Positions 1-7,013 are shown, counted from the first letter of the stretch. The stretch: 11,374 nt of DNA from a bacterium (GCA_021802115.1 JAKABA010000123.1:1-11374), one strand, 5' to 3'. Notes: generated by a model not told the origin, from the letters alone. Numbers and translations are program-made.

Positions 1-111
1 AGGCTCGTCGTTGGTCTCCCAGGCGGGGGTGAGAAGGCTGAAGACAAGCGCCAGGGCGATCGCCACCAGCACCGTCGCCCCCATCGCCGCCCAAAGCCTC
101 GGTCGGCTCAT
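1..111 (-). CDS. GT-C type membrane glycosyltransferase, N-terminal fragment
   Basis: The minus strand is open from an ATG at 109-111 to the window edge, giving 37 residues. A short basic start (MSRPRL) is followed by a hydrophobic segment at about residues 7-28 and then by TPAWETNDEP at 28-37. One N-terminal membrane helix followed by an acidic D-E motif at the start of the first outer loop is the typical beginning of GT-C glycosyltransferases of the PMT/ArnT kind, which transfer sugars from polyprenyl-phosphate carriers on the outer face of the membrane. The gene follows the methyltransferase on the same strand, separated by about 150 bases that contain a hairpin. No clear Shine-Dalgarno is seen. 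The family call rests only on this N-terminus; another polytopic membrane protein is possible. Confidence 0.6.
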   Translation of the reverse strand, partial: MSRPRLWAAMGATVLVAIALALVFSLLTPAWETNDEP

Positions 112-200
112 GGGGGAGCCGCCCCCGCTCTGCCGCTCGCGGCCCGGACGCGCTGACCCAGACGCCGGCCGGCCGGCGCGGGACCGCATCGGCAAGGGGG

Positions 201-227
201 CGGCTGCGGCTCCTCCGGCCGCAGCCG
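201..227 (-). terminator. Strong GC hairpin between methyltransferase and GT-C gene
   Basis: A perfect 10-bp inverted repeat (CGGCTGCGGC at 201-210 pairing with GCCGCAGCCG at 218-227) encloses a 7-base loop. It lies downstream of the methyltransferase stop at 262-264 and upstream of the next minus-strand start at 111. It has no run of T after the stem in the minus direction (CCCCCTTGCC follows), so it is not a textbook intrinsic terminator. It could still stop or attenuate transcription between the two genes. Confidence 0.4.
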
Positions 228-261
228 GGCAACCCCGGCAGTGCCCAGACCCCGCACCCCG

Positions 262-1104
262 CTAGGGCGCCTCCGCCGCGGCGGCGGGCTTGCGGGCCGC
301 GAGCAGCAGGTTCTTCCCCAGCCAGCGGTGGGTGGAGAGGTCCAGGACCCGGCTGGCGGGGAAGAGATAGCGATCGTAGAACTTGACCGCCCGCCAGGCC
401 AGGGCGCCGGTTCCCCGGTCCGTCGCCCGGTAGGCCAGCGAGCCGAAGAACCCCAGGCAGTCGACGTACCTGGCGAACTCCACCTCGAAGCCGGCGGCCC
501 TCACCTTGTTCTGGAGGGGGGTCCGCCGGTATCGGCGGTGGTGGCCGATTCGCCGGTCCATGCTGCTGAACAGCACCTGGAAGGCTGGCACGTAGAGCAG
601 CAGTGAACCGCGGGGAGCCAACTTCCGATGCCACTGCCGGAGGCATCCTGTGTCGTCCGCGATGTGCTCCAGCACGTCGAAGGCGTACAGGAAGTCGACG
701 CTGCCGTCCTCCACTCCGTCCAGGGTCGCCATGACGCGCAGCCCCTGGTCGCGCAGCCGGCCCCGCAGCACCGGGTCGAGCTCCACGCACTCCACCGGAC
801 AGCCGGCCCGCTGCAGCGGAACGGCGAACGCGCCGGCGCCTGCCCCGAAGTCGACGACCTTGCGGGCGCCCTGGGCACGCTCCCGGATCCAGCCGAGGAG
901 CAGGCGGTTGTAGTTGAAGGCCTGCTGCATCACCTCGAGGTTGTCGCGACCGGCATATTCCAGTGCCGGGCCGTCGGCCCAGGCGGGCTCCACCTCGACG
1001 GACTCCGGCCCGACGGAACTTAGGGAGCCTGGGCTGGCGGGCAACCTGCCCTTCAACGCCAACTCACTTGTAGTCCGATTCCGAAGAGGGGGCGTCGCCA
1101 TCAC
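262..1104 (-). CDS. Class I SAM-dependent methyltransferase (glycan-cluster type)
   Basis: A 280-residue protein with a Rossmann-fold methyltransferase core. Motif I is VVDFGAGAGAF at residues 83-93, the acidic SAM-ribose region is VELD at 107-110, and the motif around the end of strand 4 is FLYAFDVLEHI at 138-148. The GHHRRYRR stretch at 187-194 and the C-terminal GKNLLLAARKP are typical of Methyltransf_11/23-like proteins found beside polyprenyl-phosphate sugar transferases and GT-C enzymes. The substrate is unknown; methylation of a glycan or lipid-linked intermediate is inferred from the neighbours. The frame opens with adjacent GTG (1102-1104) and ATG (1099-1101) codons. Neither has a convincing Shine-Dalgarno, so the start is uncertain by one codon, and the first 50 or so residues look poorly conserved. 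No frameshift or missing motif is seen. Confidence 0.85.
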   Translation of the reverse strand: MMATPPLRNRTTSELALKGRLPASPGSLSSVGPESVEVEPAWADGPALEYAGRDNLEVMQQAFNYNRLLLGWIRERAQGARKVVDFGAGAGAFAVPLQRAGCPVECVELDPVLRGRLRDQGLRVMATLDGVEDGSVDFLYAFDVLEHIADDTGCLRQWHRKLAPRGSLLLYVPAFQVLFSSMDRRIGHHRRYRRTPLQNKVRAAGFEVEFARYVDCLGFFGSLAYRATDRGTGALAWRAVKFYDRYLFPASRVLDLSTHRWLGKNLLLAARKPAAAAEAP

Positions 1105-1760
1105 CCGGGGCGCTCGGCAGCAACATCACGGCTTCCAGGGTTCAGCCCTCCCCGCGCAGGGTCGGCGACTCAAGACTGGGCGCCATCTTACCCGCTGCCG
1201 GGGGAGAGAGAGGATGTCCGAACCAGGCGCGCCCGTCCACGAAATCAGCGTGCTGGACGGCCAGTGGCTGGGTCCACGGCTCCGGCGAAGCCGCGTCAGC
1301 GCCGTGCGCGTGGGCCATGGGCTGGACCCGCCCTCTCGATACGTGGCGGCCCAGTTCGGCGCCCCGGACCAACCGCCCGCACGCCGTCCCCGCCGGAGAG
1401 CCGGGACCAGTGAGAGACCCGTCTCCTGGAGCGGTCTGGTCCCCTGCCGTGGGCAGCACACCGACACCCTTGGACTGCCCCCAGCCGGTGGTGGCACCCG
1501 GGGCGCCCCGCGCCTTCGACACCTGCCGACGGCCGGGCGGAGTCCCCCCCGGCTTCGACCCGACTCCGCAGCCGCACGGGCACCCCGCCTCCACCTGGCG
1601 CACCGCAGCCCTCGGAGGTTCCAAGTTGCAACGCTCCGCCGCACAGTACGGGGCCCACCCGGATGGTCCGCGCCCGGCGCCGGGAACGGGGCCCATCCTC
1701 GGACGCCAACCCATCCTGACCCACCGCTGCGCCCCAGCCACATCCCGGGGGGCGGCGAGG
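1105..1760. other. 656-base GC-rich stretch without a recognisable gene
   Basis: It lies between the minus-strand GT2 protein stop (1761) and the methyltransferase start (1104). Several frames stay open on both strands because the DNA is so GC-rich, but their translations are proline/arginine/glycine-rich and show no motif I know. Two perfect 12-bp palindromes (1499-1510 and 1673-1684) are present, which such composition produces by chance. It may be a long spacer or the unrecognisable remains of a gene. Confidence 0.5.
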
Positions 1761-4160
1761 TCAGGCGGTGGGGTCCGCGTGGTGGCCCAGGAACGACCAC
1801 TCCGCCGGGCGGCGCGGCGGCCAGGCCAGGTCGAAGCAGCGGCCCGGCTCAAGGGAGAGGTTGCTGCTGTAGCCCGGATCTGTCTCCAAGAGGCCGTGGT
1901 ACCGAGCCCGGAGCCCATCTGGCAACGGCGCCGCCCGCGCGCCGGGCCCGGGTGGGGGCATGGACAGCCATCTCAGATCCACGATTCCCAGGCGGCTGTA
2001 TGGGGTCCACCGGATTCGGTACCCTGCCCGCCGCACCCGTAGGCACAGCTCCACGACCTGCCAGAAGCCGGCGGTGGAGAAGGTGCCGCCCACCTCGTCC
2101 AGCACCGAGCGGCGGATGGCAAGGCAGCCGGGAGAAAGCGCGCCGACGTCGTGGACCAGCCAGGCACGACCGAAAGAGCCGGTCTGATTCCGCTCCACCC
2201 CGTCCAATGGGGCCAGGACCTCGCCGCTGGGCCCCAAGGCCAGTGGCCCTCGGGCGAGGCGTCCCTCCCGGGTCTCGAGCCGGGCGCCGACGATTCCCAC
2301 CTCTGGATCCGCGAACTCGGCCACGAGCTCACGGAGCCAGTTCTCGTCCATGACCTCGACCCCCGCCGCGACGCTGCAGACGAGTTCATCGCCAACTTCC
2401 GCTCGGCCCACGGGCCCGGTCTCGGGCATCTGGTTGGGCGCGCGGCGGAAGAGGGAGGCGGCGGAAGGTGTCATGTGCACCTCGGGGTAGGTCGTGAGCG
2501 GCACCAGGTCGCCCACGGTCCGCTCGGCTGCCTCCAGGAGATCCCCGAACACCGTCACCGCCACCGACGGGAGCCGCTGCGGCGGCCGGTGACGCACCCG
2601 GTTGCCCGAGCGGGCCGGCGCGGGAAGGACCTCGGCTGGAGTCTTCGTCCTGCGCAAGTGGTCGACGACCGCCCGGCGGCTGGCGCTGGTCGCGGACGGC
2701 TTGGCCCCCAAACTGGCCGCTGTCGATCCCGGATGCATCCGCCAGTGGTAGAGGACCAGGGGTAGGTGGCGTATCTGGGATGGGGCGGCGCGCTCGGCGA
2801 CCCTCAGCGCGAGGTCGTGGTCCTGGCTGCCCTCCATCCCGACCCGGAACCCGCCCACCGCCACCACGTCCTGGCGGCGGAAGCAGGTCAGGTGGCTCAG
2901 GCAGTTCTGCCCCAAGAGGAGCGGTGGATTCCAGTCTGGCTTGAAGTAAGGCTCGACCCGGTGCCCGGAGGCGTCCAGCTTGTCCTCGTCGCTGTACACC
3001 AGAAGGGCATCGGGATGGCGGTCCAGCTCGAGAGCCAGGCACCCAAGCGCATGTGCGGCCAGCTCGTCGTTGTCGTCGAGGAGGACCAGGTAGTCCCCAT
3101 CCGCCAGCTCCAGCGCCGAATTGCTGGCCCGGGAGATGCCACCGTTCCGCCGGCGGTAGGCGACCTCGACGCGCGGGTCCTGGCGCCGGTACTCCTCCAA
3201 GACCTCCCGGGTCCGAGGTGTGGTCGAGCAGTCATCGGCGATGCACAGCTGCCACTCTGGATAGATCTGGTTCACCACCGAATCCAACGCCCGGCGCAGG
3301 TGCTCTTCCTCGGGATCGAATGTCGGCATCAGGATGGAGAAGCGAGGGCGGCGGGCCAGCCTCTCCAGCCGCCCCGACAGCTCCCGCTTGCCAGCCTCTT
3401 CCAGGCTGTCGTAGTGCTCCACCCAGTCCAGGTAGGTGAGGGGTGCGGGCTGCGGGCCCGAGTGGGCGGCGCGGCCCCGGGTCTGGCGGGTCCGCGACCA
3501 GGCCTGACGGAGCGGCGAGGTCAGCCGGAAGGTCTTGGTCTGCAGCAGCGCCTGCCTCTCGGCGACCGCCTCCTCCCGCTCCCTGAGGGCCTCGTCCACC
3601 TGCCGGTGCAGGAGGTCCCGGTGAGCCCGCACCCCCTCGAGCTCGCGGCGCGCCTCCCAGTACCACCTCTCGTACGCGGCCACCGCCTCGGCGGGGGACG
3701 CCGCCGGCCGCAACAGGAGCGCGTGCGGCGACACGAAGGAGGCGTCGAAGTCCAGGTCGCGGTAGAAGCCGTGGCGGGCGAACAGCCCCGCCCAGTAGTG
3801 GGGGGGCCGGACGTTGAGGTGGGTCACCTCGTCGAAGTGGTCCGGCGTGGAGGAGAAGAGGACGGCCCGGGCATGTCGGCAGAGGTTCGCTACCGCTCCG
3901 GGCGCGTCCCTGGCATCGAGGTGTTCCAGCACCTCGATGCAGGTGATGAGGTCGTACTCCCCGTCCAACTCGTCGACGATCGAGCCGCGCCAGCAGCGGT
4001 CGCGAAGTGCGGCAGGGACCTGGGAGATGGCGTACTCCGAGTTGTCCATCCCGCGCGCGTCCACCCCGCGGTCGCAGAGCGACTTCACGAGGAACCCGAC
4101 GGCGCAGCCGGCGTCCAGGGCCGTTCCGGGGTGGAGCTGCCCTACGATCTCCTCGGCCAT
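1761..4160 (-). CDS. Methyltransferase - coiled coil - tandem GT2 glycosyltransferase protein
   Basis: 799 residues from the first in-frame ATG. Residues 1-150 are a class I SAM methyltransferase (ALDAGCAVGFL at 14-24, D39 after strand 2, DLITCIEVLEHL at 70-81). Residues 165-205 look like a coiled coil. Residues 272-481 are a GT2 domain of the RfbC type: FSILMPTFDP at 274, DD at 309-310, the metal-binding region LDDNDEL at 361-367, SDEDKL at 390-395, GSQDHDLALR at 444-453 and LYHWRMHPGSTA at 470-481. Residues 530-735 resemble a second GT2 domain but lack its acidic motifs. The C-terminus (YSSNLSLEP, 764-772) matches the usual NPNLSL-type end. It probably adds sugars to, and methylates, a cell-surface polysaccharide in the cytoplasm. 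Coding clearly continues upstream of this ATG, so the true protein is longer. The ATG is used only because no other standard start exists. Confidence 0.85.
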   Translation of the reverse strand: MAEEIVGQLHPGTALDAGCAVGFLVKSLCDRGVDARGMDNSEYAISQVPAALRDRCWRGSIVDELDGEYDLITCIEVLEHLDARDAPGAVANLCRHARAVLFSSTPDHFDEVTHLNVRPPHYWAGLFARHGFYRDLDFDASFVSPHALLLRPAASPAEAVAAYERWYWEARRELEGVRAHRDLLHRQVDEALREREEAVAERQALLQTKTFRLTSPLRQAWSRTRQTRGRAAHSGPQPAPLTYLDWVEHYDSLEEAGKRELSGRLERLARRPRFSILMPTFDPEEEHLRRALDSVVNQIYPEWQLCIADDCSTTPRTREVLEEYRRQDPRVEVAYRRRNGGISRASNSALELADGDYLVLLDDNDELAAHALGCLALELDRHPDALLVYSDEDKLDASGHRVEPYFKPDWNPPLLLGQNCLSHLTCFRRQDVVAVGGFRVGMEGSQDHDLALRVAERAAPSQIRHLPLVLYHWRMHPGSTAASLGAKPSATSASRRAVVDHLRRTKTPAEVLPAPARSGNRVRHRPPQRLPSVAVTVFGDLLEAAERTVGDLVPLTTYPEVHMTPSAASLFRRAPNQMPETGPVGRAEVGDELVCSVAAGVEVMDENWLRELVAEFADPEVGIVGARLETREGRLARGPLALGPSGEVLAPLDGVERNQTGSFGRAWLVHDVGALSPGCLAIRRSVLDEVGGTFSTAGFWQVVELCLRVRRAGYRIRWTPYSRLGIVDLRWLSMPPPGPGARAAPLPDGLRARYHGLLETDPGYSSNLSLEPGRCFDLAWPPRRPAEWSFLGHHADPTA

Positions 4161-4334
4161 GTGGTTGAAGAGGGTCTCCCACAGCGGCTCGCCCCAGCGG
4201 TAGGGGGGGCTCGGCTCGGCCTCTCCGTCACAGCGGAGGGTCTGGTACGCCCGGTAGTAACTCTCCCCGTAGGCGTCGCAGTGGCCGAGGCTGCCCGAGC
4301 CGCAACCAGCCCCGCATCCAGGTGAGGTGTTCAG
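4161..4334 (-). other. In-frame upstream extension of the GT2/methyltransferase gene, no standard start
   Basis: The same frame stays open upstream to a TAG at 4335-4337. Its translation, including HCDAYGESYYRAY (about 4246-4283) and YRWGEPLWETLF (about 4167-4202), matches my memory of what normally precedes the methyltransferase core in this protein type. No ATG, GTG or TTG occurs in it; the only alternative is a CTG at 4332-4334. An ATG at 4316-4318 lies in another frame. Either a frameshift has separated the start codon, or an unusual start is used. Confidence 0.65.
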
Positions 4335-4660
4335 CTACTCGTCCCCCGGTGTGTGTGTCGCCAACCGTCTGCCCGCCCGCCGCGACGCTCATGGTCCAGC
4401 ACCCCGGGGCGAGCCGGATTCCCGACATTGTAGGCAGTGGCCACCAGCTTCTCGGCCGGCTCTCGGACCGTGTCTCCGACCTCACGGGCGCGGCTCGCCG
4501 TCGACTCGAATCACCCCTCAGGAAGTCACCTGCACATAGCGACGGTGCCGCCCGCCACATCCTCCGGAACGGGCGTCGAACACCTCGAGCCCTCCCCGCG
4601 AGGACAGCTCGCAGACCAGACCCAGTACCGCGGCCGGCCCTGGCCTGCGGCGAGGGCCGT
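4335..4660. other. Spacer between GT2 gene and broken surface-protein gene
   Basis: Frames are open on both strands, but none gives a recognisable protein. It holds whatever promoter the GT2 gene uses, yet I see no convincing -35/-10 pair. It may also contain the decayed C-terminal end of the surface-protein gene, whose last recognisable residues (VQLVIDA) end near 4682. Confidence 0.4.
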
Positions 4661-6123
4661 GGCTGGTGGGCCCTGGCGCAGGCGTCGATCACCAGCTGGA
4701 CGGTGGCTGAAGAGCCGTTGTAGAAGCTCAGCGCTCCGTGCGAGCTCACCTCCGCGACCGCCAGGTTCTCGGTGGTCTGCCCCGCCGACCGGTTGAGGTC
4801 CGACGTGAGCGGCTGGGGGGAGGCCTCCGGCCAGCTGGACGGTGAGCGTATGTCCGGGTCCCAGAGCGCCCCCGCTGTCCGCGCCCGCCGCCGGGGCGGG
4901 TGTCCACCGGCGGGGCCGGCCCCTTGGGGCACCACTACCTGGTTGGAGACTGTCTCCCGGGCCGCGAAGTTGAGGTTGGAGGCCAGCGGCCGGCCACCTG
5001 GATGGTGAGCGCCTGCCCAGGCTGGAGGGTGCTGCCCTGGTAGGGCTCATTGCTCCCTGGGCGGGTGTCGGAGATGCGGACCGGGTGAGTGGGTTGTACA
5101 GCCCGGCCGCGGAGGTCGGCTGTCCGGAGTCGTACCACCCCTCCACGTCCACCACCCCCTGGGTGGCCCCCCCTTGTTGTAGATCGAGATCCGGCCTCCC
5201 CTCCCCAGGGCCACCTCCACCGGGTTGGCCCTGGTGTCCTGGGGCTGGAAGTCGATCGACGATGTGAGGGGGACCGCCACGCCGGCGGGGAATGCCGTGA
5301 CGTAGCTCTCCGCCGTGGTGTCGGTCACCGTAAGGTTGATCAGGACGCCGGCAGCCCCTGTGGCTGGCACTCTCCCCATCCCCGCCACCTGGACGTCCAC
5401 GAACCCGGGGCTGCCCGGAGGCACCGTCGCGGTGATGGCACCCCGCTCTGCACCTGGAAGCCGGTGGCCGGGTTGGACCACAAGTAGACCTGGGTGGCGC
5501 CCAGCAGGTTGGCCCCGCTGATGGTCACCTGGGTGCCCCCGGCTACAGGGCCCGAGCTGGGCCGAACCCCGGTCACGTGCGGCGGCTGGTCCTGGAGCGA
5601 GGTGCCGATCTCGGTGAGGCCGGCGATGGGAGGCGACTCGGAGGTGCTGCTCTCCAGCTGCTGCCAGCCCTCGGCCGGGCTGTAGCTGCCCGAGACCGCC
5701 TCGGTCATGCCCCCGGTGTAGGCGATCGCGCCGGTGGAGGTGTTCTGGGCCCCCCCGCTCGCTCAGCGCCTGCCACTCTGGGGCCATCCCGCTGTAGTAG
5801 ACCTCGGGGAGGGCGCCGGCCACCGGGATCCCCGAGGACGCCCGGTAGACCTGGGAGACGGTCCAGCCGTCCGCGCTGCCGGTGCCGCCGAGGACGTCGT
5901 CCCCGTGGTCAGCGAGGAACCCGGGCGTGGCCAGGGAGCAGATGTAGGTCGCCGGGGAGGCCGAGGTGTAACTCTGGACCCAGGCCACGGTGGGAGTGCC
6001 GGAGTGCCAGTTCCCGGAGCTGGACTGCTCCATCTGGCTGACCACCACCTGGCCCGAGGAGGAGGACTCCGCGGGCATGGCAGGGCCGGCACCACGCTGG
6101 CGCGCGATACGCCATCTGGCCAC
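4661..6123 (-). pseudogene. Broken gene for an exported IPT/TIG and DTRPG-repeat surface protein
   Basis: No single frame covers it, but adjacent frames join into one protein. From a GTG near 6121-6123 comes an unrecognised domain rich in W, Y, S and T (SQMEQSSSGNWHSG, TPGFLADHGDDVLGG). An IPT/TIG domain follows (PPHVTGVRPSSGPVAGGTQ, about 5530-5586, continuing to VPPGSPGF near 5400). Then come copies of a repeat with LTVT, DTRPG, SNLNF, VVVP and SFYNGSSATVQLV motifs, common on secreted actinobacterial proteins. Single-base losses in G/C runs at 5750-5756, 5441-5444, 5167-5173 and 5083-5085 break the frame; adding one base at each restores it. Further frame breaks with loss of repeat segments lie near 4988-4995, 4912-4923 and 4819-4828. 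No clear signal peptide remains. Surface display or adhesion is inferred. Sequence error rather than true decay is a real alternative. Confidence 0.7.
4682..5390 (-). repeat. Degenerate tandem protein repeats (DTRPG...SNLNF...VVVP type)
   Basis: Read on the minus strand across frames, three related units can be seen. The first (about 5125-5390) keeps the middle part and the tail: VPATGAAGVLINLTVT, YVTAFPAG, ISIYNKGG and VDVEGWYD. The second (about 4927-5097) keeps VRISDTRPG, LQPGQALTIQVAG, then ASNLNF and NQVVVP. The third (about 4682-4907) keeps VDTRPGGG, LGPGHTLTVQLAG, then PLTSDLN and FYNGSSATVQLVIDA. Units two and three both lack the LTVT...YVTAFPAG middle, which unit one has. Confidence 0.6.
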
Positions 6124-6377
6124 CTCCGGCGAGCCACGGTGTCACGACGCCAGCCACCTCGAGTGAGATCCCCGCCGACAGCGGCCGGGACGGCAGGAGG
6201 GCGCGGTGCCCTCGTGGTGGTCCCGTCACCCCAGCAGTGGCCCACGCCAAGGCGGACGACGGGTTGGCGGGGCTGGGGCTCGGCCAGGCCGGAAGCGGGC
6301 GCCGCTCTGGCCGTGACCGCCAAGTCGCCGCCGCCCGGAACCGCGTGGCTGGAACTTGGTCGGAACGACCCCCCGGC

Positions 6378-6407
6378 TTGACGGCGGCGCCCAGTCCACG
6401 GTAGCTT
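6378..6407 (+). promoter_or_regulatory. Candidate leaderless promoter of the BioY gene
   Basis: TTGACG at 6378-6383 and TAGCTT at 6402-6407 are separated by 18 bases and fit a sigma70-like -35/-10 pair (the -10 follows TANNNT). Transcription would be expected to start about seven bases past the -10, at 6414-6415, which is the A of the ATG at 6415. The message would then be leaderless, which fits the lack of any Shine-Dalgarno before that ATG. Confidence 0.4.
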
Positions 6408-6414
6408 GCCAGAG

Positions 6415-7013
6415 ATGCTGCGCGACTTCTCCCGAAGGCGGCTGGAGTTGGTCCTCACCGACCTTCTTCCTGGGACCCTGGTCCGGGACGCCTTCCTGAT
6501 CGCCGGCCTCGCCGCCTTCACCGGAGTCCTGGCCCAGCTCTCCATCCGCCTTCCCTTCACCCCCGTCCCCATCACCGGGCAGACGCTGGCGGTCCTCCTC
6601 AGGGGGATGGCGCTGTGGGTTCCCCGGGCGGCCGCAGGCATGGCCGTGTAAATGGGGCTGGGGCTGGTCGGGATCCGCTGGTTCGCCGCCAGCGCCGGGG
6701 GGTGGGCAGTGGCAGGCAGCGCCACCGTCGGCGACCTCCTGGGGTTCGTCGTGGCAGCCACGGGCGTGGGGCCCTGGCGTCCCGGGGCTTCGACCGGGGG
6801 CCAATCCGCGTCCTCCTCGCGAGGGAGGCTGGCAACCTCCTCATCTACCTCCTTGGTGGCACCTGTCTGGCCGTGGGCGTCCACCTGGGGGCCGCCGCCG
6901 CGATCTCCCTCGGGGTCGCCCCATTCCTACTGGGAGCCGCCCTCAAGTTGGCGCTTGCGACGGGGCTGCTGCCGGGGGCCTGGCAGCTGGCAGGCCGCCA
7001 AGTCGGCGCCTGA
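6415..7013 (+). pseudogene. bioY: BioY-family biotin transporter S component, broken
   Basis: BioY is the membrane-embedded biotin-binding subunit of ECF-type vitamin importers. From the ATG at 6415 (a TTG at 6406 is an alternative) the frame gives RLPFTPVPITGQTLAVLL, a hallmark BioY segment, then hits TAA at 6649-6651. Reading continues in the same frame (MGLGLVGIRWFAASAGG, TVGDLLGFVVAA) where BioY proteins have the Tyr-Leu and GYLLGF-like region. At 6768-6771 (GGGG) one G appears to be missing. The next frame then continues ALASRGFDRGPIRVLLA, AGNLLIYLLGG and VAPFLLGAALKLALATGLL to a TGA at 7011-7013. Total length, about 200 codons, suits the family. No biotin operator is visible. With both lesions it should not make a working protein, unless one or both are sequence errors. 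Confidence 0.8.

Noticed and set aside
1499..1684. Perfect 12-bp palindromes CGGGGCGCCCCG (1499-1510) and CCCGGCGCCGGG (1673-1684)
   Set aside because: At about 72% GC several 12-bp palindromes are expected by chance in a window this size. No T-run or paired operator context is present.
1142..1918. 258-codon minus-strand open frame over the gene-free stretch
   Set aside because: Two other minus frames and a plus frame are equally open here; none shows motifs or a ribosome binding site. It overlaps the GT2 gene end.
914..2353. 479-codon plus-strand open frame
   Set aside because: Overlaps the methyltransferase and GT2 genes in antisense. The translation is proline/arginine-rich with no motif, so it is a composition artefact.
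4203..4209. G7 run considered as another frameshift site in the GT2 gene
   Set aside because: The frame reads sensibly on both sides (EAEPSPPYRWGEP), so no lost base is needed there.
2766..4325. 519-codon open frame on the plus strand opposite the GT2/methyltransferase gene
   Set aside because: Antisense to a gene with clear catalytic motifs. Its translation has no recognisable domain, and long antisense frames are expected in very GC-rich DNA.
5763..6884. 373-codon minus-strand frame running across the surface-protein and BioY regions
   Set aside because: It is antisense to BioY and in the wrong frame for the surface-protein domain. The sequence is low-complexity Arg/Pro/Ala.
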